The position numbers and the translations under genes are program-made. A stretch of 27,489 nucleotides of DNA from Patescibacteria group bacterium UBA6263 (GTDB lineage: Bacteria > Patescibacteriota > Gracilibacteria > Absconditabacterales > Absconditicoccaceae): positions 1-27,489 of the forward strand of contig DJVF01000026.1 in NCBI GenBank assembly GCA_002441085.1, read 5' to 3'. Under the pieces are notes generated by a model. It ran no database searches, was not told the DNA's origin, and saw only the letters and a program-made list of their open reading frames with translations. Below are positions 7,571 through 17,145 of the stretch, in pieces (the stretch's first letter is position 1; every line of letters starts with the position of its first letter).

Positions 7571-9202
7571 ATGAAAATATGAATAGCACAAATCAATACT
7601 AAACTCTGAGATTTGGATCATAATATACACAAAATCAATGATGCTATAAATAAACTTTGACCTGATGCAGATGTAGTAGTTTTTCCTGAGATGACGATAT
7701 CTTGATATCCATTGAACGATCTACTAGACGATGAAGATCTGGTAAAAAAGCAAAAAACACTACTGTACAAAATCAGAGAGACGGTACTGGAAACTCGTCA
7801 GGATCTAAAAGTAATTTTGGGGTTTATAGATTATAATGAAGCAGAAAAATTACCATCTGGAGAGATGAAAAAACACAATGCTGCTGCTGTGATATGAGAA
7901 GATATACAGATATATCACAAACAATTATTACCCAATTATGATGTATTTTTTGAGCAAAGATATTTTGCTCCTGGTAAAGATGGATTGATATTTAAATTTG
8001 GGAAAGATCTTGTATGAGCATTGACCATATGTGAAGATATATGGGATGATAACTATGAAAATAAACCTATACAAAAATATAAAGATAAATGAGTAGATGC
8101 AATATTTAATATTTCTAGTTCACCATTTGCTACATGAAAACTCAAACATAGAAAAAAACTTTTGCAAAAACATGCTAAAGATATATGAGCGACTATGGTT
8201 TATGTCAATCAAGTATGATGACAAGACGAACTAGTATTTGATGGATGAAGCATGATAGTAGATAAAGACAATAGATTGATCAATTTCTCTCCTAGATTCC
8301 AAGAAGAATTGAAAATAGTAGACACAAATAACTGAACACAAGATTATACATGTGAACTCATGTTTGAAGAGAATGAAAAATATTGAAATATATTGAAAGC
8401 CATCAAAATGGGCTTGAAAGATTATTTGGATAAAACAGGAATCAAAGATGTAGTCATATGAGTAAGCGGCGGTATAGATTCTGCAGTAGATTTGTTTATA
8501 GCTGCGCAAGTATTGCCTCCAGAAAGGATACATGCAATATATATGCCTACACAATACAATAGCAACGAGTCTCGAGAATTATCCCAAAAGCTTTGTGATG
8601 GCTTGGATGTAGATTTGAAAGCATGAGAGATTCAGGATTTATTGAAAAGTTATGAAAATTTTCATCAAGAAAAACTATGAAAAAAGGCTGAATGAATCAC
8701 TCACGAAAATATTCAAGCAAGGATAAGATGAAATATATTGATGTGAATAGCCAATGATACCAGATGAATGGTAATAAACAATTCCAACAAGACAGAACTA
8801 GCAATGTGATATGGAACACTGTATGGAGATTTGATATGATGACTATGATTGATTGGAGATCTAAATAAAAAAGAAGTATATGAACTATCTAGATATATAA
8901 ACAAAAAATATAATAAAGAAGTCATACCAGAATGAATAATCAATAGAAAAGCTAGTGCAGAGCTAAAAGATAATCAGGTTGATCCATTTGATTATGACAA
9001 AGTTTCTGATGCTATAGAAGAGTTGCAATTTGGAGCTAATATCCAAAAAGTTGCTGAAAAATATGACTTAGATATTGAAGAGGTCAAAGCGATGAGAAAA
9101 AGAATCAAAATAAATGAATTTAAAATCAGACAGGCTCCTCCTGTAATTAAGTTGAAAGAAAGGAGTGTGGGGATTGGTAGGTTGTATCCGATAGTGGAAT
9201 AA
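7571..9202 (+). CDS. nadE: Glutamine-dependent NAD+ synthetase
   Basis: It makes NAD from nicotinate adenine dinucleotide using ammonia released from glutamine. The 543 residues appear only with TGA = Gly. The N-terminal half is a CN-hydrolase glutaminase: E40 in FPEMTISGYP, a lysine in YHKQLLPNYDVFFEQRYF near 117, and the cysteine of LTICEDIWDD near 155. The C-terminal half is the synthetase, with the PP-loop VSGGIDSA near 300, NNSNKTELAMGYGTLYGD, and the C-terminal QAPPVIKLKERS with PIVE end. Start ATG 7571 gives MKIGIAQINTKLGDL, typical of the family. The length (about 540) is normal for the two-domain form. It heads the second NAD operon. Confidence 0.96.
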
Positions 9203-9215
9203 GAATGTTTCAACT

Positions 9216-9325
9216 TGTCATTTCGAGTGATCCGCCTAGTCGGAGAACCGAGAAATCGCTTAAAAAATATAAAAAGAGATCTCTCCACTTCCCACTGAGT
9301 ACTCCGTGTTTCGGTCGAGATGACA
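9216..9325. repeat. Palindromic intergenic element between nadE and nadK
   Basis: TGTCATTTCGAG at the left end faces TCGAGATGACA at the right end, with GAGAAATC/GATCTCTC-like inner arms. It belongs to the same loose class as the TCATTGCGAG elements at 12277 and 23935. Confidence 0.65.
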
Positions 9326-9360
9326 TAGTAAAAAAGACTTTAGTTTTTAAGCATATCATC

Positions 9361-10167
9361 ATGGAAAACAAAGAGATCATCTACTATCCAGTACTGGATA
9401 CGTTTAGGGAAAGAGCCCAAGAAATAGAAAAACAAATAAAAGACTGATTGTTGAATAATCTCAAAATTACTGATAATATAGATGAGGCCAATGCAATATT
9501 GGTGTGATGATGAGATGGATTTATGCTAGATATTGTAAAAAAATATTATGATTTTGATAAATCACCACAAGAAAATAAATTATTTTTTGGAATAAATTGT
9601 GGGACCTTGTGATTTCTTTTGAACAATATAGATACCAAAGATATACCACAAAACACTGATGAACTAGAAATAGTAAAATCACATCTGATGAAGGTAGGGA
9701 TAGTAAAAACTGATGCTAGTATAGAAATAAAACATGCACTGAATGATGTAGTAGTGGGATGAAATATGTTGGACTATTTCAAATTTGATATAGATTCTGA
9801 ACAGATTAACAAAAGATTTCATGGATCAGGATTGATTATTTCTACAGCTATGTGAAGTAGCGCTTATCGATTGAATAATGGATGACCTATGATACCAGCT
9901 GAAAGCAAAGTATGGTGAATAAGTGGATTGGCAGCTCTACCATTTGGATATAAAATAATTAGACCAGAAGAAGTAAACATAAAAATAAAATGAAGAACTC
10001 CTGTAATGGTATGAGTAGATGGCTATGGAGGTAAGGTTGATGATGTACAAGAATTGACTATAAGTCCAACAGAGCATTATGCTAGTATAGCATTTGGCAA
10101 ATGAACATCTTTTGATACCAAGAGAATGTTATTGGCTGAAGAAAAGTTGTTGAGAGAAGACTTTTAA
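9361..10167 (+). CDS. nadK: NAD kinase
   Basis: It phosphorylates NAD to NADP. 268 residues with TGA = Gly. The nucleotide-binding GGDG motif is at residues 49-52, both leading glycines being TGA codons. GINCGTLGFL follows near 80, and the family signature STAMGSSAYRLNNGGPMI near 160-178. A VDGYG element near 220 fits the conserved VDG of the C-terminal lobe. The length is usual for bacterial NAD kinases. Start ATG 9361 lies 158 nt after nadE, beyond a palindromic element. It is the final enzyme of the salvage route in this cluster. The stop is TAA. Confidence 0.93.
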
Positions 10168-10172
10168 TACTT

Positions 10173-10248
10173 TGTCATGTTGAACGAAGTGAAACATCCA
10201 GGTTTAAATTATTAAACTCCTAGATTCTTCGCTCTGCTCAGAATGACG
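10173..10248. repeat. Palindromic intergenic element between nadK and the glycohydrolase gene
   Basis: TGTCATGTTGAACGAAGTG faces TTCGCTCTGCTCAGAATGAC in inverted orientation, with an AT-rich centre. It is a common bacterial intergenic repeat type. Confidence 0.6.
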
Positions 10249-10280
10249 ATTGAAATAATTTTAGTTATTAAAGCAAAATA

Positions 10281-11345
10281 ATGGAAAGAATAGAAAATAT
10301 AGACAAAAAAATAATGGAATCAAAAATTAGATGATCATTGTTGACTTGAGTATTGTGAGATGCTTTGGGGGTACCAACAGAAATGAGAGAACAAGAATTT
10401 TTGAAAAAAAAATACTGAACAATAAATCAATTTCTGAAAACCAACGAAAATCCATTTTTTAGTAAATATGGATTTGATAAGGAAGGAATCGGTTATTTTT
10501 CTGATGATACCGTACTAACATTTGCAATATTGAAATCTTTGACTGAGATTGCTTGAATAGATATGCAAGATATATGGGAAAAGCAAATAGATTGATATAA
10601 TAATCATCCATATTGATTTGGAACTAGCACCAAAAAAGCTTTTGAAAAGATTGAACAATGAATGCCAATTGATCAAATAATAAATCCAAATGGTGGATGA
10701 AACGGTATGATGATGAAGCAATTTCCGTTAGCAGCTTATTTTGCTGTAAATAATGTAGATTGAGAGGTGGAAGATAAAACAATGCTAGATATAACAAAAG
10801 TTTCTCACTGACATCCTGCAGCATTGGTATCTACTTTGGTGCATCATCATTTATTAAAAAAGTTATTAAAGTCCTGACTGCAGTCAGGCAAGTCTGATAG
10901 CCAAAATATTGATAAAAAAACTTTACTAAGTGATTTGATAAAGATTGCCGAAATTCAGGAAAGTAAGTTTGAGAATCGAGAAGGTAAAAAAATATCTGAA
11001 GTATTGTATGAAATATACTGTTTAATAGACCATGAATGAAATTTGGATATCGAAGATAGTCAGATTTTGGAAAAATTTGGATGGAAATTACATATAAAAA
11101 ATTCTGGCTTTGTAACTACTACTTTGTGAATAGTTTATTGTTTATTTTTTAGAGACAATTCGATAAAATGATTGCGAGATGCTGTAAATTTTGGTTGAGA
11201 TACTGATACTTATGCAAGTATAATATGAAATATGATATGAGCATTGAATGGAGAGATATATGATAAAACTCTTTTGGATAAAGTCCAAAATATCGAAGAA
11301 TTGAAACAACAAACAAATGATTTTATTTCAAAATTATTATCATAA
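10281..11345 (+). CDS. ADP-ribosylglycohydrolase family protein
   Basis: 354 residues with TGA = Gly. The family removes ADP-ribose from modified proteins or hydrolyses ADP-ribose conjugates with two Mg2+ ions. Motifs are all present: GVLGDALGVPTEM near 18-30, the metal-binding SDDT near 76-79, GGGNGMMMK, SHGHPAA near 176, and GGDTDT near 305. A perfect palindrome (10873-10888) is inserted in-frame and is translated as about seven residues, SGLQSGK, in a poorly conserved stretch after LLKKLLK. The stop overlaps the next start (TAATG), so nadM copy 1 is translationally coupled to it. The context suggests recycling of ADP-ribose alongside the Nudix enzymes; the actual substrate is unknown. Confidence 0.88.
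10873..10888. repeat. In-frame 16-bp palindrome inside the glycohydrolase gene
   Basis: CCTGACTGCAGTCAGG is a perfect palindrome of the same family as the intergenic elements at 1034, 1134, 1563 and 20218. It keeps the reading frame. Confidence 0.8.
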
Positions 11346-12268
11346 TGAGCAAAACATGAATATTTATTACTCGTTGTCAGCCCGGTTTTCATGATGGACA
11401 CATAGATAGTATAAATGAAGCATATGATGCAGGAATAGAAAAAATAATTATCTGAGTAGGCTCTGCTGACAAGGAATGGACCAAAGACAATCCTTTCACC
11501 TACGATGAAAGAAAAAAAATGATAGAACTATCTATCAAAGAATATTTGCCTGCAAAAGATATTGAAATATATCCTATCCCCCATTCAAATGATAGTGAAC
11601 AATGGAAAAATTATATACTCAAAAATTTACCAGATTTTGATTATATCATCAGTTCCAATCCTATGGTTTGGGAAGGATTCAAAAATGCAAATAAAAAGTT
11701 TTTCCAGACAAGTGTAACTACAAATACTAGAGCTTCTGTGATAAGAAATAAAATATCTATGTGAGACTATCAATATCTCTATCAAGTACTATCCCAAAAT
11801 GTTGTAGAATATTTGAAGAATATAAAAGCATTTGAAAGACTCAGAGACATATTCAAAGATGAAAGAGTTACCCCAAACATAGTGACAGATGTAATATTTG
11901 TTGATCAAAATTGAAAGCTGATTTTGATCCAAAGAACCAATGAACCAAAATGAATAGCATTGCCATGAGGATTTGTAAACTATGGTGAAAGCACAGAACA
12001 AGCATGTATTAGAAAAGCTAAAGAAGAAACTGGAGCCGATATAAAAATAATTAGATTAGTCTGAATCTATGATAATCTAGCTAGAGATCCCCGTGATCAT
12101 AATATAAGTGCGGTTTATTTATGAAAACTAGTGTGAAAAGAAGTAGACCTAAATAGCTGAAATAAAAAAGTTTTGAAAGTAGATTTGGATACTATAGATG
12201 AGATTGATTTTGCATTTCCAGATCATAAAAAAATGATTTTGGACGCATTTAGATATCATAATGACTAA
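11345..12268 (+). CDS. nadM: Bifunctional NMN adenylyltransferase/Nudix hydrolase, copy 1
   Basis: 307 residues with TGA = Gly. The N-terminal nucleotidyltransferase domain (about 1-170) opens GIFITRCQPGFHDGH with an intact HxGH catalytic motif and carries VIRNKI as its second ATP-binding element. It should convert NaMN or NMN to the dinucleotide. The C-terminal Nudix domain (about 180-300) has the box GFVNYGESTEQACIRKAKEE, in which the first glutamate of the REUXEE core is lysine (RKAKEE). The hydrolase may therefore be weakened. It overlaps the upstream glycohydrolase stop by 1 nt. A tandem paralogue of identical length follows at 12402. Confidence 0.9.
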
Positions 12269-12276
12269 TAAGACTA

Positions 12277-12364
12277 GTCATTGCGAGAAGGAGTAAAACG
12301 ACAACGAAGCAATCTTATTCTGTATAAGATAGTAGATTGCCACGTCCTTCGTACTCGCAATGAC
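12277..12364. repeat. Palindromic intergenic element between the two nadM copies
   Basis: GTCATTGCGAG (12277-12287) and its exact complement CTCGCAATGAC (12354-12364) bound inner arms related to GAAGCAATCTT and AGATTGCCACGTC. The same 11-bp ends occur at 23935-24006. Confidence 0.8.
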
Positions 12365-12401
12365 AGGATAAAATAAGATTTAATTACTAACCCATGAAAA
12401 A

Positions 12402-13325
12402 ATGAAAGAAGAAAAAGTAGGATTATTTATTACACGCGTACAACCATGATTGCATGCTGGGCAAGTCGATGGCATCAGACAAGCTATTGCACAAGGCATA
12501 ACAAAAATAATTATCTGAGTAGGATCAGCCAATAAGGAATTTACTAGTGAAAATCCTTTCACTTATGATGAAAGAAAAAAAATGGTAGAACTAAGCGCAA
12601 AAGAACTTTTGCAAGATATCCAGATAGAAGTATTGCCGGTCCCAGATATGTGAGATAATGAGAAATGGAAAAATTATATTTTCAAAAATGCACCAGAATT
12701 TAAATATATTATAAGTGGTAATGCTCGAGTACAAGAAGTATTTAAAGATACAGACAAAGAAATAATCCCCTTGGAAATAAGAATGTTTGTAAAAGGATCT
12801 ACAATTAGATGAAATTTGGCAACTAGAAATATAAAAGAACTACAAAAAGTTTTGCCAAAATCAGTAATAGAATATCTTTGAGAAATTAGAGCTTTTCAAA
12901 GACTTAGAGAAATATTTAATGCGGAGAGAAAAACACCAAGTCTAGTAGTTGATATGGTTTTGATAGATAAGGATTGAAAATTGATTTTGATAGATAGAAA
13001 AAATTTCCCTGAAGGAATTGCTTTGCCATGATGATTCAACGATTATGGAGAGAGATGAAAAGATGCAGCAATTAGAGAAGTAAAAGAGGAAACAGGGCTT
13101 GTAGTGGAAGTTGAAAAAGAACTATGAATACGAGATGAACCCAATAGAGATCCTCGTGCACATAATGTAAGTCGTGCATTTAAATGAAAAATTATTTGAT
13201 GAGAGCTCAAAGCTGCAGATGATGCAAAAGCAATAATAAAAGTAGATCCAAAAGATTTGGAGAACGTTAATCGAGCTTTCAGTGATCATAGAGAGATGAT
13301 AGAAAAAGCATTAAAAACTGATTAA
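12402..13325 (+). CDS. NadM-Nudix paralogue, copy 2 (altered HxGH)
   Basis: 307 residues with TGA = Gly, collinear with copy 1 throughout. The N-terminal domain starts LFITRVQPGLHAGQ: the second histidine of HxGH is glutamine, which should impair adenylyl transfer. The second element KGSTIRGN is kept. The Nudix box GFNDYGERGKDAAIREVKEE is complete, so ADP-ribose-type pyrophosphatase activity is likely retained. Start ATG 12402 was chosen over ATG 12394, which is in another frame and hits TAG quickly. It is the last gene of the NAD block. It could also act as a regulator of NrtR-like logic, but no DNA-binding domain is evident. Confidence 0.85.
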
Positions 13326-13401
13326 AAATTTGATGAAGTTTTGGTTATTGGTTATTGGTATATTGGTAATTATTGATTACAAATATCTTTTAGTTTTTAA
13401 A

Positions 13402-13431
13402 AAAACTACCCGAAAAAAGCCGAGTAGTTTT
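13402..13431. terminator. Bidirectional terminator between nadM copy 2 and the radical SAM gene
   Basis: AAAACTAC (13402-13409) pairs with GTAGTTTT (13424-13431), with an inner CG/CG. T-rich tails lie on both strands, strongest for the minus strand. Confidence 0.75.
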
Positions 13432-13455
13432 GTAAGAAAAGTTTCTTGGATAAGC

Positions 13456-14379
13456 TTAGAACAACATAGAACCTTCATCATCCCATCTGGTGTAGAGTTT
13501 ACAATCAGGTCTCAAAATTAAATATTTAACCTGATTTTTGATCTCTTCGGTTTTTGAATCCATGCAATCATCGTCAACAACGCATGACATACCATGGACA
13601 GAATAACGAATTGCACCAAACGGTAATCTCTCTAATGGCCTTCCGTGATACTTGATGTACTCATTGATAGATTGAATGGTATCTTCAGAACATTTGTTTG
13701 CAATAATCCAATCGTTGATTTCTTTTTCAGCTGGTGTTTGTGGATTATCAACATTGTAAAGAACTCTGAAAGTAATCTGATTAGCTCCAAGTTGCTTGGC
13801 TTTTTCAAAGATTTTTGCTGGATCCAAACCATCATAGTAATTGTAAAGGTTGATGGAAAGTCTGAGACCAAAATTATACTTTTTGATAGCAGCACAGGTA
13901 GCATCAATATCTACATAAGCTTTGGGGCTTTTGGGGCGAGTACACTTTGCATTTTCATCAGAATCGAAAGGATTAAACACACTTAGTGAAATCATCTTAA
14001 TCCTTACATAATCTCTTAACCATCGGAGATTTTTTTCTCCACCATTTTTTGCTTTTTCAAGAAGAAATACTCCAGTTGTTTGGATCTCATTCCAACGAAA
14101 TGGTTTGGTTAATTGATTGTTAATTTCAACAACCTTGCGCATAAACCCCTTATTCATCAATGGTTCACCGTCACCGGTATACATCATAGCGTTACAACCA
14201 TTGTCTCTGGCAAATTCCAAAGCATCCTTGAAATCACTACTATAAAGAGCTTCAAACTGATAATTTTCTTCTAATTGATTTTCGTAGGTATCTGTATCAG
14301 TATGAAGCTTAGATACACAACAAGGACAATTGTTGATACATCCACCAGGGACAACGATACTTAAACTTTGGATTTCCAT
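13456..14379 (-). CDS. Radical SAM protein
   Basis: 307 residues. The 4Fe-4S cluster motif CINNCPCC gives C14, C18 and C21 in the canonical CX3CX2C spacing. It is followed by MMYTGDGEPLMN (the GGE-like SAM-binding element) and QTTGVFLLEKA, so the core half-barrel is complete. Further cysteines near the end (GMSCVVDDDC, RPDCKLY) might hold an auxiliary cluster or metal. The substrate is unknown. All 16 glycines are GGN with no TGA, although both neighbours depend on TGA = Gly. It is a single-gene unit with its own promoter and terminator, convergent with the NAD operon. The TGA-free state suggests acquisition from standard-code DNA. Confidence 0.85.
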   Translation of the reverse strand: MEIQSLSIVVPGGCINNCPCCVSKLHTDTDTYENQLEENYQFEALYSSDFKDALEFARDNGCNAMMYTGDGEPLMNKGFMRKVVEINNQLTKPFRWNEIQTTGVFLLEKAKNGGEKNLRWLRDYVRIKMISLSVFNPFDSDENAKCTRPKSPKAYVDIDATCAAIKKYNFGLRLSINLYNYYDGLDPAKIFEKAKQLGANQITFRVLYNVDNPQTPAEKEINDWIIANKCSEDTIQSINEYIKYHGRPLERLPFGAIRYSVHGMSCVVDDDCMDSKTEEIKNQVKYLILRPDCKLYTRWDDEGSMLF

Positions 14380-14418
14380 ATTAAATTATTTTATTGGTTT
14401 GACATTTTTGTTTTTTAT

Positions 14419-14446
14419 GTTATAAATATTTTATATCTAAAGTCAA
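14419..14446 (-). promoter_or_regulatory. Promoter of the radical SAM gene
   Basis: On the minus strand: TTGACT (14441-14446), a 16-nt spacer and TATAAC (14419-14424), 39 nt before the ATG. It has the same spacing as the other promoters in the window. Confidence 0.65.
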
Positions 14447-14448
14447 TA

Positions 14449-14475
14449 CAAAAAAACCTGATTATTAGTCAGGTT
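14449..14475 (-). terminator. Terminator of RNase J
   Basis: AACCTGA (14455-14461) pairs with TCAGGTT (14469-14475). Read on the minus strand, the stem is followed by a T run, which suits the RNase J gene ending at 14574. Confidence 0.75.
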
Positions 14476-14491
14476 TGAGTATTATAATTTT

Positions 14492-14562
14492 ATTCCGCTG
14501 AAGCGGGATTCACTTCGTTCAAATTCCGGCTGTATTCACTAATGCGAAATTTAAGCTGGAAT
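14492..14562. repeat. Palindromic repeat pair downstream of RNase J
   Basis: ATTCCGC/GCGGGAT (14492-14509), then ATTCCGGCT (14523-14531) against AGCTGGAAT (14554-14562). The second resembles the ATTCCGGC repeat at 1087-1119. Confidence 0.6.
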
Positions 14563-14573
14563 AACTATGCATT

Positions 14574-16520
14574 TTAATCGTCGTATCATTGTTCATCCAA
14601 AGTCATACCTACTATAGCTTCTTCTATAGGCAAGTCTCAAAGATTATTTTGAGGATCTTTGTTTATATAAACAAACATTGGCATAATCATAGGTACTCTA
14701 CCAATAATTTTGGTTATGTACTCTCATAGGTCTTCTTTGATTCTTTTGAGATTATCTTTGATATCCATATTTTTTTTGCGATTATCTTTGTATTTTGCTC
14801 TTACAAAATCGACTATCTGAGTGTGTATGGTTTTTACTTCTGATGAATACACAAATCATCTAGACTCGATTTGGATATTACCTACTAGCTCTTGAGATTT
14901 TGTATCTACTTTGAATATCAGCCCAACAATTCAATTTTTGGCCATGATATGACGAGCCTTGATAACATATTCTCAGGACATATGTCATTGTCATTTACCA
15001 TCTATCATCACAGTATCCAATTTGATAGGCTTGTCTGAAATCAACACAACATCATCATACATCTCTATTACAACTCAATTTTTGAGAGGAGTAAATACAT
15101 TTTCTTCTGGCATTCATAGGTCAATAGCTAGTTTTTTGTGAGCATATCTATGCGTCATATCATCAAAAAATGGAAGAAAATACTGTGGTTTGATCAGACT
15201 AAGAAATAATTTGTGATCTTCAGCATACCCATGTCAACTAGTATGTACATCCATTTCATTGTTTGTAACTATTTCTACTCATTGAGATAACAAATCATTC
15301 ATCATTTTGTTGATAGCCAACTCATTTCAAGGAATAGTAGAAGATGACATCAGGATTGTATCTCATTTTTTTAATTGTACTTGTGGGTGTTCTCATCTAG
15401 ACATTCTAGTAAGTGCAGCAAATTCTTCTCATTGAGCACCAGTACAGAGTATCAATATCCTTTCATCTGGCATATTATTGATATCATCATCTATCTTGCG
15501 GATCATTCATTTGGGTACATTTATATATCCTAGTTCCTGACATATATCTACATTATTTACCAAAGATCTTCAAGCCAAAAATACTACTTTATTGTATTTG
15601 ATAGCACTATTTACGATCTGTATAATTCTACCAATATTAGATGCAAATGTAGCTATAACTATCCTTCATTGTACTCATCTAATCTGTTGCTCCAAAGTTT
15701 CTCATATCAATTTTTCTGATTTGGCCCATCATGGCGTCTGTGATCATAGTGAATCTCAGATATATAATTTGACTCATTCTGTACCTATTCTGGCAATCTT
15801 AGCCAAATCTGTAGGTCTATCTATTGATGGAGTATGATCTACTTTGAAATCGGCTGAATTGAAAATAATTCATTTGGGTGTCTGTATAGAAATAGCCATA
15901 GTCTCTGGTATATTGTGATTTACTCTTGCAAATTCTATACCAAAAGCGCCCAATTTGATAAAATCATAATCTGGATCTACTATTTTGTATTTTACTAGAT
16001 TAGCTTTTTTGGGATCATCAAAAGTTTTTTTGATTATTCATATACTCAATGGTGTCGTATAAATAGTAGGATATCATAATTCTGGTAGAATATCTCTAAG
16101 CGCTCCTACATGATCCAAATGACCATGCGTAATCACGATTCATCTAATTTTTGATTGATTTTTTTTGAGATATGATATATCTGGTATAATATAATCTGCT
16201 CATAATTCTTCATTGGCTGCAAATTCCATACCAGCGTCTACAATTATAATGTCATTTTTATATTCTACAATCAAGCACTGTCATACTTGTTCTAATCATA
16301 ATAAACTAATTACTCTGACAGGAATCTCATCTTTTTTTACAAGTTTATGAGGATCTTGTGCAGGTAATTGTGTAGTTACTTTTTTGTGACGCAAAAAAGC
16401 TTCTGATGTAAGTTTGGGTTGCCTAGAATTGTTGTTGTAGTTTGATCTACCCCTATTTTTGGCGTTGTTTTGGGATTTAAAATCGATAGAAACGTTTGTG
16501 TTTCACTCTACTGTATTCAT
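14574..16520 (-). CDS. rnj: Ribonuclease J
   Basis: 648 residues with TGA = Gly. A metallo-beta-lactamase/beta-CASP ribonuclease that processes and degrades mRNA and rRNA by 5' exo- and endonuclease action. A basic, Asn-rich N-terminal tail of about 65 residues (QNNAKNRGRSNYNNNSRQ) precedes the catalytic core. Motif 2 ITHGHLDHVGAL is followed by FARVNHNIPETMAISIQTP, NSADFKVDHTP and the beta-CASP segment with GRSLVNN. Next come MSSSTIPGNE and HTSGHGYAED, matching the family motif with its HxSGH histidines, and a C-terminal dimerisation domain. Length and order are typical. Its ATG is 33 nt from that of the divergent methyltransferase, so their promoters must overlap. A terminator follows at 14449. 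Confidence 0.94.
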
Positions 16521-16553
16521 TAAATTTTTATATTTAAATATTAAAATGTTTCA

Positions 16554-17123
16554 ATGTCTCAATGATCAAACAATCAAAATATTAAATCTTTTGTAGAAGA
16601 ATTGAGAATAAAATGCAAGGAAAGGAATATCCCTATAATAAGCCCAGAAACTGAGGCGCATATAAAGAAGCTATTACTCAAACATAAACCCAAAATTTGT
16701 CTAGAGATATGAAGCGCAGTAGCGTATAGTACTATTGTGATGGCAAATATTGTAAAAGAACGATCGTGAATTGTATATTCATATGAAGTATCTTATGCCG
16801 TGTATACTCAGGGAGTAAATAATATCAAACAAAGCTGACTGACAAATATTGTTTTGTATCCTTTTGATGTAAACAAAGTAGATTTACAAAAACTTTTGAA
16901 CAAAAAGATAGACTTTGCATTTATTGATTGACAGAAAGATCAATATGCAAACTACTTGATGAAAGCACAAAATATGTTGGTAAGTGATGGAGTTATTGTA
17001 TTGGACGATGTGATAAGGTATCACAATAGATTGACTTGATTATATTGATATCTACAAAAAAAGCAAACTTTTTATGAAATAGTTGATACTGAACCTTGAG
17101 ATGGTATTATGATAATCAAATAA
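16554..17123 (+). CDS. O-methyltransferase-like SAM-dependent methyltransferase
   Basis: 189 residues with TGA = Gly. It resembles the small O-methyltransferase (YrrM-type) family: PETEAHIKKLL, SAM-binding motif I LEIGSAVAYST near 52-62, acidic YSYE at the end of beta 2, FDV, FIDGQKDQYANYL near 128, and VLDDVIRYHNR near 153 with metal-ligand-like aspartates. Start ATG 16554 gives MSQGSNNQ; the ATG at 16546 is in another frame. It is the only plus-strand gene between 13326 and the right edge and is divergent from RNase J. The substrate cannot be told; it could be a small molecule or a tRNA base. Confidence 0.8.
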
Positions 17124-17145
17124 ATCACAAAAGCTATAAATAATA

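Noticed and set aside
1917..13325. In-frame TGA as selenocysteine
   Set aside because: TGA is far too frequent, falls on glycine positions, and no SECIS-like element is associated with it.
11345..13325. NrtR-type transcriptional regulator (Nudix plus winged helix) for the NAD genes
   Set aside because: Both Nudix proteins carry an N-terminal nucleotidyltransferase and no winged-helix domain was seen.
13330..13521. A 63-residue plus-strand frame with a hydrophobic start (MMKFWLLVIGILVII)
   Set aside because: It runs through the terminator and into the antisense of the radical SAM gene. The hydrophobic start comes from a TTGGTTA-like repeat, so it is probably chance.
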